A stretch of 64,000 bases of DNA, from the NCBI GenBank assembly GCA_025084515.1, contig JAJAGP010000243.1:62001-126000 (forward strand), read 5' to 3'. The position numbers and the translations under genes are program-made. The stretch is from Ancistrus triradiatus (lineage: Eukaryota; Chordata; Actinopteri; Siluriformes; Loricariidae). Position 1 is the stretch's first letter. Each line of letters begins with the position of its first letter. Below are positions 1 to 11,797 of the stretch, piece after piece. The notes under the pieces are model-generated. The model searched no databases. It saw only the letters and a program-made list of their open reading frames with translations, and was not told the DNA's origin.

Positions 1-1379
1 CTAGTGTTACTGCAAAGCTGGCACAGTCTGCCTGCTACACATCTTGCACTGTCTTTTCTGTCTCTAGAGACACGGGCTCCGTTTACACCCCATCTTTGTG
101 TCTGGATTGTGTCCTGGTATGATTTTAATGACATGCATTTACACTTCAGTAGTCGAATGCGTCTCCAGGAAGCCAGATTGAAATCCCTAGTATGTAAATC
201 AGTCCATAACGTTGGTTCAGACGTTTAATACAGCAAAGCGGTCACGATTTTACATCATCTCTGTATTGTCTTTAAACTAAGCGCAGCACCATTTGTGTTA
301 GAGCTTTCAATGCACCAGTGATGCTGATTGCGGCCATACCATGTCCTACCATGGTGCACATCCCAGGGTAGGGCATGTCTTGGATACGAGAGAGTGAAGA
401 AAGGTTGGTGGGAGCTGATCTGTCAAAATTGCTGGTAAGATGTTCACCAGTGTCCTCTGCTACGCTGTTGTTTGTCCTGCCAAGCAGTGATGGATGTCAT
501 GTGCCATCTCAGAGCAGTGGTTGGCAGTCAGATGTGTTTTGGAGAGACTTGCACCCTTATAGTTGTTTATTAAGTGCGTCTCAAGCCTCCTCCTGAAGTG
601 GTTTGACCAGTCGGATTGAAATCAGATACCAGTCTCGGGTCTGTTTACATACGCATTCTTATGTGGCTTAGCCTTATCCAGATACGATCCTGATACCAAC
701 GTTGCAGATAGTGTCTGATAGCAATAACTGCTCCTATATAAGAGCCAGCTGCTGGAACCAGGAGTTCCTAAGGACCTGGTTTGAGTCCTGGAGCAGCAGT
801 ATGGATCACATTGTAGTGACAATGGAAGAAAGGCCTTGAAATTTGCTTCTGTATTTTGCCACAAAATGCAATTTTGATCATACTGCTTATTAAAAAAAAG
901 TAATTATACACGCATACTGAGACCAGCCATCTGTTAAAGAGATTATCTGTGGTGTCGCTGTTATGCGCCGCCATTGATTTCTCCATTAGATAAGCCATGA
1001 GAACAGTGTGTGGTCTGATTTGACTCCATCACACAGTCTGTTATCTGCCACGCTGGTGATCAAAGCTGACCGAAGTCTGCCTGAGCTAATACTAAACCCG
1101 AGATCATTTTCCCCTTGAAAATACTCTTAGCTGTCCAAATTTTCCAACAAAGGTTGTCTCTGTCAGTTCAGAGCTGGTGTGTGTGTGTGTGTGTGTTTGG
1201 GAGCAGAACAGGGCGAGTTTGTGTGTGGGAGTGAATGAAAAGGCAGAGTGAAACTGTACCCCTTCCGTGTTTGAGTTTCAGTGTAGATTTGAGAAACAAG
1301 CTGGACTGACTGGGATATATAACTGGAATATCCAGCACTCCATTCAATGCTCAGAGTCGTCTCGCCACTGCGGGATATT
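1..1379. other. No gene recognised (probably itm2b intron 1 or upstream DNA)
   Basis: No exon of a recognisable protein was found on either strand; the open frames are short and resemble nothing. A short (GT)n run lies at about 1177-1196. Because the next exon to the right (5118) is coding exon 2 of itm2b, this stretch is most simply its first intron, but that is inference. Confidence 0.4.
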
Positions 1380-2176
1380 CCAGAACTAAAAGTGCTGCAT
1401 TTTGGCACCTGTTCAAGCTTGGCACCAGCACGACCCAATGTTACTCGATGCCAGTGCCACCAGTACTGCCCAGTGTACAATACTGGGAAGGGTATGCTGG
1501 GTTAAACCAGTCAAAAGCGAGAGTTGGTGCTTTTGGTTCAGATATTTAGCGCGCTCTCTGGAGCTTTTCTCGCCAGTCTCCAAAAACTGTTGGTAGCTTG
1601 GCAGACAAACTGCGCTTACGCTATCTGTGTTTGTCTCCATCCTCGAACCCAACTTGACTTTCTAGGGACTCGTTTGGGAGGAACTATCCCCCCGAAAGAA
1701 GCTCCCCTGAGAGCTACGTTTGTTCCGCCAGTAGGAACGCTGTGTGCCGCTCGAGTGGCATAAGCTGCGCGATTTGTGTAAATCCAGAACTAAAAGTGCT
1801 GCATTTTGGCACCTGTTCAAGCTTGGCACCAGCACGACCCAATGTTACTTGATGCCAGTGCCACCAGTACTGCCCAGTGTACAATACTGGGAAGGGTATG
1901 CTGGGTTAAACCAGTCAAAAGCGAGAGTTGGTGCTTTTGGTTCAGATATTTAGCCCGTGACGCATAGGCAAGCTCTCTGGGGCTTTTCTCGCCAGTCTCC
2001 AAAAATTGTCGGTAGCTTGGCAGACAAACTGCGCTTACGCTATCTGTGTTTGTCTCCATCCTCGAACCCAACTTGACTTTCTAGGGACTCGTTTGGGAGG
2101 AACTATCCTTCCCGAAAGAAGCTCCCCTGAGAACTACGTTTGTTCCGCCAGTAGAAACGCTGTGGCATGAGTGGCG

Positions 2177-2177
<1 letters not shown>
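1380..2177. repeat. Local tandem duplication, two units of about 400 bp
   Basis: Unit A (about 1380-1783) and unit B (about 1784-2177) are near-identical direct copies offset by 404 bp. They differ by scattered substitutions and by a short extra segment in unit B (around 1953-1968). Unit B runs directly into an (AT)n tract. The unit has no recognisable coding content and its family is unknown to me. Confidence 0.8.

Positions 2178-2261
<84 letters not shown>
2178..2261. repeat. (AT)n microsatellite
   Basis: About 84 bp of uninterrupted AT dinucleotides abutting the right end of the tandem duplication. Confidence 0.97.
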
Positions 2262-2263
<2 letters not shown>

Positions 2264-3663
2264 CTCAGTAAAGCATAAACGTCACTGTCTGCCCATTTGT
2301 CTGTCTTCTTTTCCCCCTTTTTCAGCTAGAAGATCTGTTGTTTACTCAGCTACCAAAGTACATGTATATTAAAAAATGGCAGTTGCCCACAGTGTAGGCA
2401 CTTGAGTCTGGACCAGTCACTATACACTTGGGTCGCTACGTCCGGACCGGTAGCCGCATACTTGCGTCACTCAGTTCCTATGCGCTTAGAAAAGTCCCTA
2501 TCATGGCATTCGAAGAACTACAATCGTTCCCAGTTCCTGAAGTGCGAACACACCTATTAACCTTGGTCAAATACGTTTGTCTTTGTTCTCTTTCGCCGAA
2601 AAACCTCAATATATCTTATCCTTATGTCTTTGTCAGATTGTCAGAGGAAAGTAATTTTACTTTAACATGGTCATATTTGCAGATTTTATGGCTTGTCATT
2701 GATGACATTTTCAAAATCAAACCAACAGCCATTCTAACGAAATAGCTCTATGTACAGTGATCCCCAACCTGATCTGAAATAGAGCTTGTATTTGAATGAG
2801 CAGTGGAAAAACCACCCATACTTTTATTTTTCTCATGGCCTGTAACACATTGTCTGTACACAAGGTCAGTTCTGTTCATAGGTGAAAGAATCTGGAAGGG
2901 GGGGGGGGGGGTAATATTGGCGTCCACTGAGCTATCGTTATGGGAAAAAGCAGCCCTCATCTGTAAACAATCCACTATTTAGCTGTGATTATGCTCGGCT
3001 GCTTCTTTAGGAGCTTGGCATGATTTTGATGACACTTTATCACAGGAATGTAAGCAAAGTCAACATGCAGGCCCTTTCATTTTCTCATTCAAAGAAAGCA
3101 TCTTTTGTATGGACATGTTCTCCTCATGTCCATCCTGATTGCTGTTCTCCTGACTCTACAGAATGCTTAGGAAATCCCCTGGCATTCCCGTCTCACAGTG
3201 CTTTAGTCTGAAATGACCACTCCCAGAAAACACCCACACACACGCCTTCAGTTCATGCGTGTGTCTAAGTCAGGTTACTGTAAAGCATGGAAATGAACAT
3301 ATCAGGTCCACGAAATGTAGTCGAGAACAGCGGGGGAGTCAAAACCCGAGTCTGAGATCATACGGACTGTCCCTTGGTTGGAAACGAAACCCTTCGGTTG
3401 TGGACCTAAGGAGTGAATTTGCTGTGATAGCTGTGATGATCACGGCCAGCACATAAAGAAACAAAAAGTGGAAGCTGAAAGGGGAAAGCACGTGATGCGT
3501 TGTTTTTGAATGAGGAAGTCGACAATAAAGCAAGCTCTCACTGACGAGCGTCAGCCAACTGGTTCTTGCTCTTATCTTGGTCTAAATTAGTACGGGTGTA
3601 TGCACTCGTTTCCCGAATCGATTCTTGATTCACTGGTTCACGATTCAATAATATGAATGAAGA
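2262..3663. other. No gene recognised
   Basis: Unique-looking DNA without a supportable exon. It contains a G homopolymer run of about 14 bases near 2898-2911. No transposon ends were identified. Confidence 0.4.
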
Positions 3664-4782
3664 AAACAAATGAGACACAAATATTACACTTGGTCATTTA
3701 TTTATTGAGGAAAATGATCCAATATTAAATATTAGTGAGTGGCAAAAGTATGTGAACATTTCCTTTTCTGATATAATTCAGAATTCATTGTTCCGTCAAT
3801 GATGGCAAGCCGTCCTGAGCCAGATGCAGCAAAACGGGCCCAAACCATGATACTACCACCACCGTGTTTCATAGATGGGATAAGGTTCTTCTGCTGGAAT
3901 GCAGTGTTTTCCTTTCTCCAAACAAAACGCTTTTCTTTTAAACCAAAAAGTTCTATTTTAGTCTCATCTGTCCACAAAACATTCTTCCAATAGCCTTCTG
4001 GCTCGTCCACGTGATCGTTAGCAAACTGCAGACGAGCAGCAATGTTCTTTTTGGAGAGCAGTGGCTTTCTCCTACCAACCCTGCCATGCACACCATTGTT
4101 GTTCAGTGTTCTTCTGATGGTGGACTCATGAACATTAACATTAGTCAATGTGAGAGAGGCCTTCAGTTGCTTAGAAGTTACCCTGGGCTCCTTTGTGACC
4201 TCGCCAACTATGACACGCCTTGCTTTAGGAGTGATCTTTGTTGGTCGACCACTCCTGGGGAGGGTAACAATGGTCCTGAATTTCCTCCCATTTGTACACA
4301 ATCTGTCCTGACTGTGGATTGGTGGAGTCCAAACTATTTAGAGATGGTTTTGTAACCTTTTTCAGCCTGAGGAGCATCAACAACTCTTTTTCTGAGGTCC
4401 TCAGAAATCTCCTTTGCTCGTGCCATGATACACTTCCACAAACGTGTGCTGTGAAGAGCAGACTTTGATAGATCCCTGTTCTTTAAATAAAACAGGGTGC
4501 CCCTCACACCTGATTGGCATCCCATTGATTGAAAACACCTGACTCTAATTTTACCTTCAAATTAACTCCTAATCCTAGAGGTTTTGCCACCCACTAATAT
4601 GTAATATTGGATCATTTTCCTCAATAAATAAATGACCAAATATAATATTTTTGTCTCATTTGTTTAACTGGGTTCTCTTTATCTACTTTTAGGACTTGTG
4701 TGAAAATCTGATGTTTTAGGTCATATTTATGCAGAAATATAGAAAATTCTAAAGGGTTCACAAACTTTCAAGCACCACTGTA
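3664..4782 (-). mobile_element. Tc1/mariner element, defective copy 1
   Basis: The minus strand encodes Tc1-type transposase remnants. The N-terminal helix-turn-helix part is read near 4334-4525, followed by the SGRPTKITPKARR linker, the KKNIAARLQFA segment and the first catalytic region WTDETKIELFG near 3732-4301. The right end keeps a terminal inverted repeat finishing CACCACTGTA at about 4782, next to a TA. The left end begins inside the repeat, so its outer part is missing. The reading frame stops after GTMNSELYQK, and the half of the protein carrying the second Asp and the Glu is deleted. The copy is non-autonomous. A close relative, also broken, lies at 59590-60662. Confidence 0.9.
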
Positions 4783-5117
4783 TAGTAATAAGTGTAATAA
4801 TATAATAAGTATAAAAGCAGTTACTAGGATCAGAGGTGTAAAAGTGTTTTACACCTTTTGTAGCTTTCGATTGTGTTGTCCATTATAAATGCTGCCTGCA
4901 TTATATAGGCCAGAATAAGGGAAGGGTTTTTTTTTTGCATTGCCCAATGTTGGATGTCACCTCATCATGTAATGTCTGCTGCTTTGAGTTTTTCTCCTAA
5001 CTGAGTCAGGAAAACTGCTGCTCTACGCTTTGACCTTGAATAAACGTTTTGCAGTACAGAGCATGAATAAGTCTGTACACACCACTGGCACTGACTTGTT
5101 CCTCTTTCTGTGTTTAG

Positions 5118-8100
5118 GACGTGGAGGAGATCCTCCGGGTGAGGCAGCAGTCGCGTGCCTGGTGCTGGTGCATGTGTCTGGGTCTGGCCCTTATGCTGTC
5201 CGGTGTGGTGGTTGGTGGAGCTTACCTGTACAAGTACTACATCCTGGAGGTGAGAGAAAACGGTTCAAACGAGTACGCACAGGCACTGCTTAGGTGGTAG
5301 ATGAGTTAGTTTGGACATTTGGAAGTTGAGCGATTGAGTAGAAGGAAGGGTTTGGTGAATTTGCTAGGTTTAAATAAGCAGCACTATTAGTCATTTGATT
5401 ATTTCATTAGTAGTAGTTCTGACTCCAGACAGCACAGTGACACAGTTTGTGGACAGAAAGAAACAGGCCATGTTACCTTGGTACTGGTAGTAAAAGGATC
5501 ACGTGGATCACGTGGCTGCACACGTGCAGAAAAAGCAGCTCGCCAAAATGAGATTCCCATTTTTTGACACGATCTCCTTCCCTAAACGCCGGCCGACCTT
5601 AACACACTCAGCTTCTGCATATTAAGATAGCGAGCGATGGCGCGCTCGGCTCAGGGTGCCTTCAGTCCACGGCTCAGATGGATAATTAGATGGAAGAGAT
5701 GCTTATTTGTGCAGGGTGCAACCAGTGGAAAGTTTGGCCGACATGGCGCTGTTGTTCCCCAGGAGGAGCATACCTACTTCTGCGGCGTGAACTACCACGA
5801 GGACCAGTACAAGATGCAGGACGCCGCAGAGGAGCCGTTGTCGCTCAGGAGGGTCGACGAGAAGATCAGGATCCTGGAGGAGGAGGAAGTGGAGCTCATC
5901 AGCGTCCCCGTGCCCGAGTTCAGCGACAGCGACCCCGCCGACATCGTGCACGACTTCCTCCGCGTAAGTGTGAATTAATTAGGGCTGTGCCAAAAAAGTA
6001 TGACAATATTGTGATATTCTACATTGATTTTCAGCTCAAAATAGCGTTCTTTTGAAGGAAGGAAAAACATTGTAAATGGGGATGTGCTGTTTTAAAGCCG
6101 GTTTACTGGAAGCCTGCTTCGAAGCTGTTAGTACAATGAAGTTGTGCACCTCCAGCTGATAAGCATGTTGACGAGGATCTTAAATGCTGCTCTAACCCTC
6201 GTCTCTTGGCCTGCTCTTCGTAGCGAGTGACTGCATATCTGGACCTGAACCTGAACAAGTGCTACGTCATTCCTCTGAACACCTCCATCGTCATGCGGCC
6301 CAAGAACTTTGCAGAGCTGCTCGTCAACCTCCAGGTAACCGGAACACCAAAGTGGGTTCATCCTGCTACTTCTGGGTTGCCAGGTTTAGAAAGTGTATTT
6401 GTACATGTTGGCTTGGTTTTCATGCTCAGAAGGTGCAGAAGGTAAATAAGAACAAAGCACATAACTGTGACGTTATAGAATAGAAGCCGTCTGGGTGGCA
6501 GACAACGGTAACCTATGAGGAGTCCGAGCACAGCGTCAGGCAGCGTTAAGCTGTTAATTCTGGTGTTAACAAATTATTAGGTGACACAGAAGCACAGGCA
6601 CTGATCCAGAACAGAGGTAGATTTTTGGGAAAGCTGTGGTTACATGGTCGGTTTTGATCATGTGAAATGTAGCAAGCAGTTGACAAGTGTGTGTGTGTGT
6701 GTGTGTAGGCTGGGACCTACCTGCCCCAGTCGTACCTCGTGCATGAGCAAATGGTTGTGACTGAGAAGGTGGAGCACGTGGAGCAGCTGGGCTATTTCAT
6801 CTACAACATGTGCAAAGACAGAGAGACTTACAGACTACAGCGCAGAGACACAGTGCTGGGTGAGTGTGTGAACACACAAACACAATTCACGTGTGAGATT
6901 CACAAGGAGGACACGTTACACACTAAAACGAGCATATCAGAATTAGAGGCAACGAAGCCGAAAGTTTGAACACACCGAGCCAGAAGGTTTGCATATAGGT
7001 TTGTAATTGACTTTCTGCTTGGCCTGTTTTTTTTTTTGGAAGTTTGTAGTAAAAATATTATTGAGAGTAATGAAAGATTTTGTCTAATGTCTACAAAGCT
7101 GAAACAATCAAGAGTGCCACCTCAGGTTCCACAGTTTCCGAGTTTCTCACACGCCCACAACAACTGCGGCATTTCCTTAATCACATCCTCTAGTACCAGT
7201 TCTCTAAGTGAACCTTCCTGCCGGTTTGGGCTTGGCACAGGCTGGCCAATCGGTCCGTCCCGGCTTCCCTGTCTCCCAAGAGCCCCACCCCATGAACCTG
7301 ACCAGGTTTACATTATCCATAGCAACTTGTAGTATAACAAGTGGGTTAAGGGCATGTGGGTTAAGGGCCTTGCCCTCAGGAACCCAACAGAGGCAGCTTG
7401 GCAGAGGTGGGATTTGAACCCAGGACTTTCTGGTCTATATATTTACATTTACAGCATTTAGCAGACGCCCTTATCCAGAGCGAGTTACAATTGATACAGT
7501 CTTACAGTCCAAGCAATTGTGGGTTAAGGGCCTTGCTCAAGGACCCAACAGAGGCAGCTTGGCAGAGGTGGGATTTGATCATCCTGGACCTTCTGGTCCA
7601 TAGTCCAGTACCTTACCCACTAGTCCCAGTCCCAGTACTTTAAACAGTCCCAGCACAGGATATCCCTACAGGATAAGTGGGGGTTGAAAAACATGCACTG
7701 CTATTTAAACCTCTTGTTGCATGCTTTGCGGTTTGTTTAGTTTCAGTTTTAGTCCATGTTGCCTGGTTTTCTTTTTTAATAAATAACCTCCTGCTTTCCG
7801 GGTACTGGTCTAGCCTGCTGCTCAAACCGGACGCGTCTGTGCTAACCGGTACAGGACGGCAAAGAAGAGCGTTTTTCATATCTGTCCATTAAGATTTTTA
7901 CTGATCAGTTTGAAACTAGGCTTTACGTTTCTTTATTTATTTATATAACGGCTCTTCACAGCAGGACAAAGGTTACATCCATACTAGTCAGGGCCCATTT
8001 CGAGCATCCGATTAGTCTCATACACGTCTTTGGAATGTGGAAGGAAATGACTACGCAAAAGTAAACCCACACGGACAAAGGGAGGACATGGAAATTCCAC

Positions 8101-8297
8101 CCAGGAGTCCCAAGGTCAGGATCGAACCATGGATCTCAGGAGCCACCGCGCCACCCTGTGATGTCACAGCTCTGTATGTGATCGGCTCTCTCCTCTCGTC
8201 CCTCCCAGGCATCCAGAAGCGCGAGGCTCTCAACTGCCACAAGATTCGCCACTTCGAGAACAAGTTTGTGGTGGAGACGCTGATCTGCGAGCAATAG
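5118..8297 (+). CDS. itm2b: Integral membrane protein 2B (BRI2-like), exons 2-6; 5' exon not seen
   Basis: The coding exons are 5118-5249, 5763-5963, 6224-6334, 6709-6859 and 8209-8297. All have GT/AG borders and consistent phase, and together give 227 residues plus stop. The encoded type II membrane protein has a transmembrane helix in exon 2 (AWCWCMCLGLALMLSGVVVG) followed by AYLYKYY. A BRICHOS domain spans exons 3-5, with its cysteine pair in NKCYV and NMCKD and an N-glycosylation sequon in LNTSIVM. The C-terminal propeptide is preceded by a furin-type IQKR cleavage site and carries two cysteines (LNC, ICEQ). Known role of the family: trafficking and processing through the secretory pathway, and inhibition of APP processing. 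The WCWCMC segment and IQKRE site fit ITM2B better than ITM2A or ITM2C. The first coding exon (about 39 residues in human) was not found, so it is probably left of the window. Teleosts often have a and b copies; which one this is cannot be told. Confidence 0.93.
6689..6708 (+). repeat. (GT)n tract at the itm2b exon 5 acceptor
   Basis: A short GT repeat ends directly in the TAG acceptor of the exon starting at 6709. It replaces the usual pyrimidine-rich tract with alternating GT. Confidence 0.8.
7321..7625 (-). repeat. tRNA-derived SINE with L2-type tail: one partial and one fuller copy
   Basis: The reverse complement of 7441-7625 has a tRNA-like head (box B-like GGTTCAAATCC region degraded), the GGACCAGAAGGTCC stem, and a tail ending GTCTGCTAAATGCTGTAAATG, as in fish SINEs with L2 3' ends. 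A partial copy of the same family lies directly to its left (about 7321-7435). Both are in the last intron of itm2b. Confidence 0.8.
7930..8150 (-). repeat. Dispersed fish repeat in the itm2b last intron
   Basis: It contains the widespread teleost pattern of TCTTTGGAATGTGG, then GGACATGGAAATTCCACC and GGATCGAACC. Related sequence is at 61665-61775 and, in opposite sense, at about 55085-55345. It ends about 60 bp before the last coding exon. Family name not determined. Confidence 0.5.
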
Positions 8298-9355
8298 AGC
8301 GCCCTCCATCAGATTCCACTGACGTGCAGTGAGATTCTGAATCCCTTCCTTTTCCTGCTCATTCTGTTTCCTTTATTGAAGCTCTCGTTTCCTGTGTGCA
8401 GTGTTTCTGCTTTGTGTGTCCTTTTCTCTGTACAGCAGCGGGAGGGAGAGAGAGAGCACAAAGAGCACTACCAGGGGATTGGAGCGTGACACCTGAGGCG
8501 TAGTGAAGACGAAGCAGCTTCTCTCTCTCTCTCTCCCTCTCAGGATTAACATTTCTGTGGTTTTGTACATAAGAGCTGATTTCGGCATTAGATTTAGTTC
8601 TCGTGAGAGAGGGCGGGTTTTGGTAACGAAGTAAATTCTAACAGACTGATGAGAAGATTGTTCTTAACGCTTAAACACGAGGCAATAAAATCACATTCGA
8701 TGTGTCTTTTTTAAAACTGTGAAGATCCGTCACAGCCAGTTCACCTTCTTCTACACTGGAATGTTTGTCTGTACAAAAATGTAGGAGCTAAATATATAGA
8801 GAGGTTATATATAAACATAAGTTGAGCATAGATCATTTTGTATTAGATTCACGTCCTTTTTATCCTTCATCTGCTCCAGCTGTCACTCCGCTCCTAAACC
8901 TTTCCTTACATTAGATGAGTAAATAAGCGTGACGTCCAGGGACAATTTTTGTAGTCTTTAAGAATTGATGATTTCAGGATATTCATATTTTCACTTGTGA
9001 TTATTATTATATAGAGTAAATATTAAGAGTTAGGATGTTGACCATAAGGGTTTGTCTTATACTACAAACATCACTCGGTTAAACACAGGATGTATCGAGA
9101 CTGCATAACATGACGTAACAATAAAATATTACATGTTAGAGGATTAACAAAATAAATCTTTGACCACTCTGAGTTTTGGTGTGGATTCTTGCTGAAGCAA
9201 ATCTGTTGTTTCTTACGGGAAAGTTCCTACCTTGTGCCAGCACCCCTCACTATCTTCTACTCTGGCCTCCTATCTGGTTCCTCATGTTCTTCAGCGCACA
9301 TGCCTCCCTCACAGTGGTTTGATACTACAATATAAAATAAACAAGCATTTCTTTG
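8298..9355 (+). other. itm2b 3' UTR and downstream DNA
   Basis: It follows the itm2b stop and holds two AATAAA signals (8684, 9120). No other gene is seen. A short CT-rich run lies at 8521-8540. Confidence 0.6.
8684..8689 (+). terminator. itm2b polyadenylation signal (proximal)
   Basis: AATAAA lies 387 bp after the itm2b stop. A second AATAAA at 9120-9125 would give a longer 3' UTR. Which is used cannot be told from sequence. Confidence 0.55.
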
Positions 9356-9363
9356 AGTATGAC

Positions 9364-10167
9364 CAGTGTTAATGTCGTTGACGAAATATTTTCGTCATAG
9401 TTTTTGTCAACGACCCTTTTTTAACGAAAAGGAGACTAAATTAAAGGTAATGAAAAACGACGAAAGCTAGGACGAAGTGAATGGACGCCTTTTGTCAACG
9501 ACTGAAACCGAGACGAAAATGTTTGTCAGAGACGACCTCCAATCAGATCTGATGTAGTTTTGTGGACACTGTACTACCAGCCTCCGTACTGTTTGTCATG
9601 AAACCAACTCTACAATGTCAACACCTGAGAGAAAGAGGAGAGTCGCTATATTGGTGAGCTCCTATTTTACCGGTATTACGGTAATGCGTTGCAAACGCAC
9701 TCTTACGTTCATGTTTAAGCCAATATTTCACCGAATAAAGTAGGGATTAAAATGTGTGGACGTTTTTTACTTTGTCTAAAAAGTGTTCATATTATTTTTA
9801 AGGAGTATTTGGGTGACATAACTCCGTTTTATACTTTCAGTATGAATACATGCATATAGAGCTTGCATTTATCTGATCTTATATGTTTAATAAAGCTCAT
9901 AATATATCATTTATTCCAACTTGATTCAATTCTACAATATCTCATCAGTGTCCAGACCGAGTGTGAAACACATCTTTGTTGAAAATTACGAGTAATAACA
10001 ACTTCAATTCAAGGGAAATGTTAAAAAACAAAACGTATTGCAACCTTTACATTTCTTATTTTAGTCAGCTATAATCTTGGTATAATTAGTTGACTAAAAA
10101 TAGTTCAGAAGACTAAATTAGATTAGGACTAAATCTAAATCAAAATTTTCTGCCAGAATTAACACCG
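9364..10167. mobile_element. Non-autonomous hAT-type element, CAGTGTTAAT ends, copy 1
   Basis: The left end CAGTGTTAAT and the right end (reverse complement CGGTGTTAAT) are inverted repeats. The flanks AGTATGAC (9356-9363) and AGTACGAC (10168-10175) form an 8-bp duplication with one mismatch, typical of hAT insertion. There is no transposase frame. A second copy in the opposite orientation is at 42245-43039; they share internal segments such as CGTTGACGAA and the GGTAATGCG/ATTAAAATG region. Confidence 0.8.
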
Positions 10168-10175
10168 AGTACGAC

Positions 10176-11797
10176 CACCGAATAAGGTTTAGGTGGCTCA
10201 CTGATAGGAGGAGCATTCACGCGATACAGAGGTCTAACACGCTAGCCCCTCCAAGGGTTACCATCCTGGCGCTGCCTTCCGGCCGGGTCGGGTGTCTCGC
10301 TTTGGCGTCACTGACTGCCTGAGGAGGAGAAGGCTGGTCATGGGATCATCCTCCAGTGCTGCAACACACAGTCCTGTGATAGACAGATGGCTCTGACCCA
10401 GAAACCATTCAGTGGGTAACCTCAGTTTTGGTTTAGATTACTCACTGATGGAGAGATATGAAGAGGGAACACTTTTGGCTGACTGACTGACACCACAGAT
10501 GGATTTTTTTTAACGTTGAGTTTTTCTATCACTATTCATTGCAGCAGGTTGAGGAGGATGTAGGCCTACATATCCCACACATTTTCATTCCGATACTGTG
10601 GTTCAAACGTACTGATATTTCTCATCTATTTGAATAAGACTTTGTGAAAACACTAGATTCTTTTACCCTTAAATTGCAGAGATGTTGCATTGTGGATTTT
10701 TTTTATATTACCTAAGGAGAGCAGATCTAAAATGGGAGGGTAAAATGGAGACACTAGATTTTGAATTGAATTTGTTTTAGGGATTTTAACTATACTTTGA
10801 GGGATGACCAGTTGGAGGGAGCTCAGTATAATCTTGATGTAGCCCTAAACCGGCCACAAAATTGTGAATCAGCATTGATATTCAAATACAAACCCAAACT
10901 CTGGGTTAATCCATATCTGAGAGACTTAAACTTCTAAACTGCCCCCAAAAATCATTGTAAATATATACTTAAAGTAAAACGATTTCTATAATATATAGTA
11001 ATACGTTGAGTTTTATAGTTATATAGTAATCATTACGTTTTGAAGGATTGCACTCCCCCTATATGCCTCACAGTGGTTCGGTCCATTGCCTACCGTCACC
11101 TGACACCACACATTTTATTTTATACTGTTACAATTACTAAATTATGAGGTGTTGAACATATTTACGTTGTCCTACATTTGGTGGCATAAGCATAAATAGT
11201 CTGATTTAAACACGACTACAGTAAGTAAATATTTCTGAAGCAGATTCAGTTCGATTTAGTTTGGTTGTTCATTGTATTTATTGTACATTTTAACTGTACT
11301 TAAGTTCAGAATACGTTCTTGTAAAGCTAATATAGACTCTGAGAAAGACCAGTAAGTTATTTCAGGACTACATATTTAACGACTACAGCGCAAATTCATA
11401 CTGAAACAATGTTCATGATGGCCATATATAGTGTGCCACCTACAGGCCAATTCTTAGTATGACTTGTTGAGTAACTGGTTGCACTGAATTGCCCCCAGTG
11501 CGTGTATCTGACCAATATCGATATCACCTTGCTTCTGTCAAACGGCCACTGATGCTTCTTTAAAGTTAAATAAACAAACAGCTACACCTATCCGTTGGAT
11601 TTGAATGGATTTTGTACTTTACTCACCATTACATTATATAACCTTTATACTTGGTGGTACCTCGGTTCTCCACCACCTCAGAACTCGTTGAATTTGGTTC
11701 TCGATGCATTTTCACTAGAAACATTTGTCTCGGTGTGCTTGCTTAAACATGTACGAGTTGAGTCGTGTGACCCATTTCAGCCAAAACTCAACTCAGT
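10176..11797. other. No gene recognised
   Basis: AT-rich intergenic DNA with no exon or convincing transposase frame. The stretch 10230-10440 is GC-richer and looks like part of a dispersed repeat that I could not classify. Confidence 0.4.

Noticed and set aside
5118..8297. itm2c or itm2a instead of itm2b
   Set aside because: The WCWCMC membrane segment, KYY and IQKRE processing site match the ITM2B pattern better.
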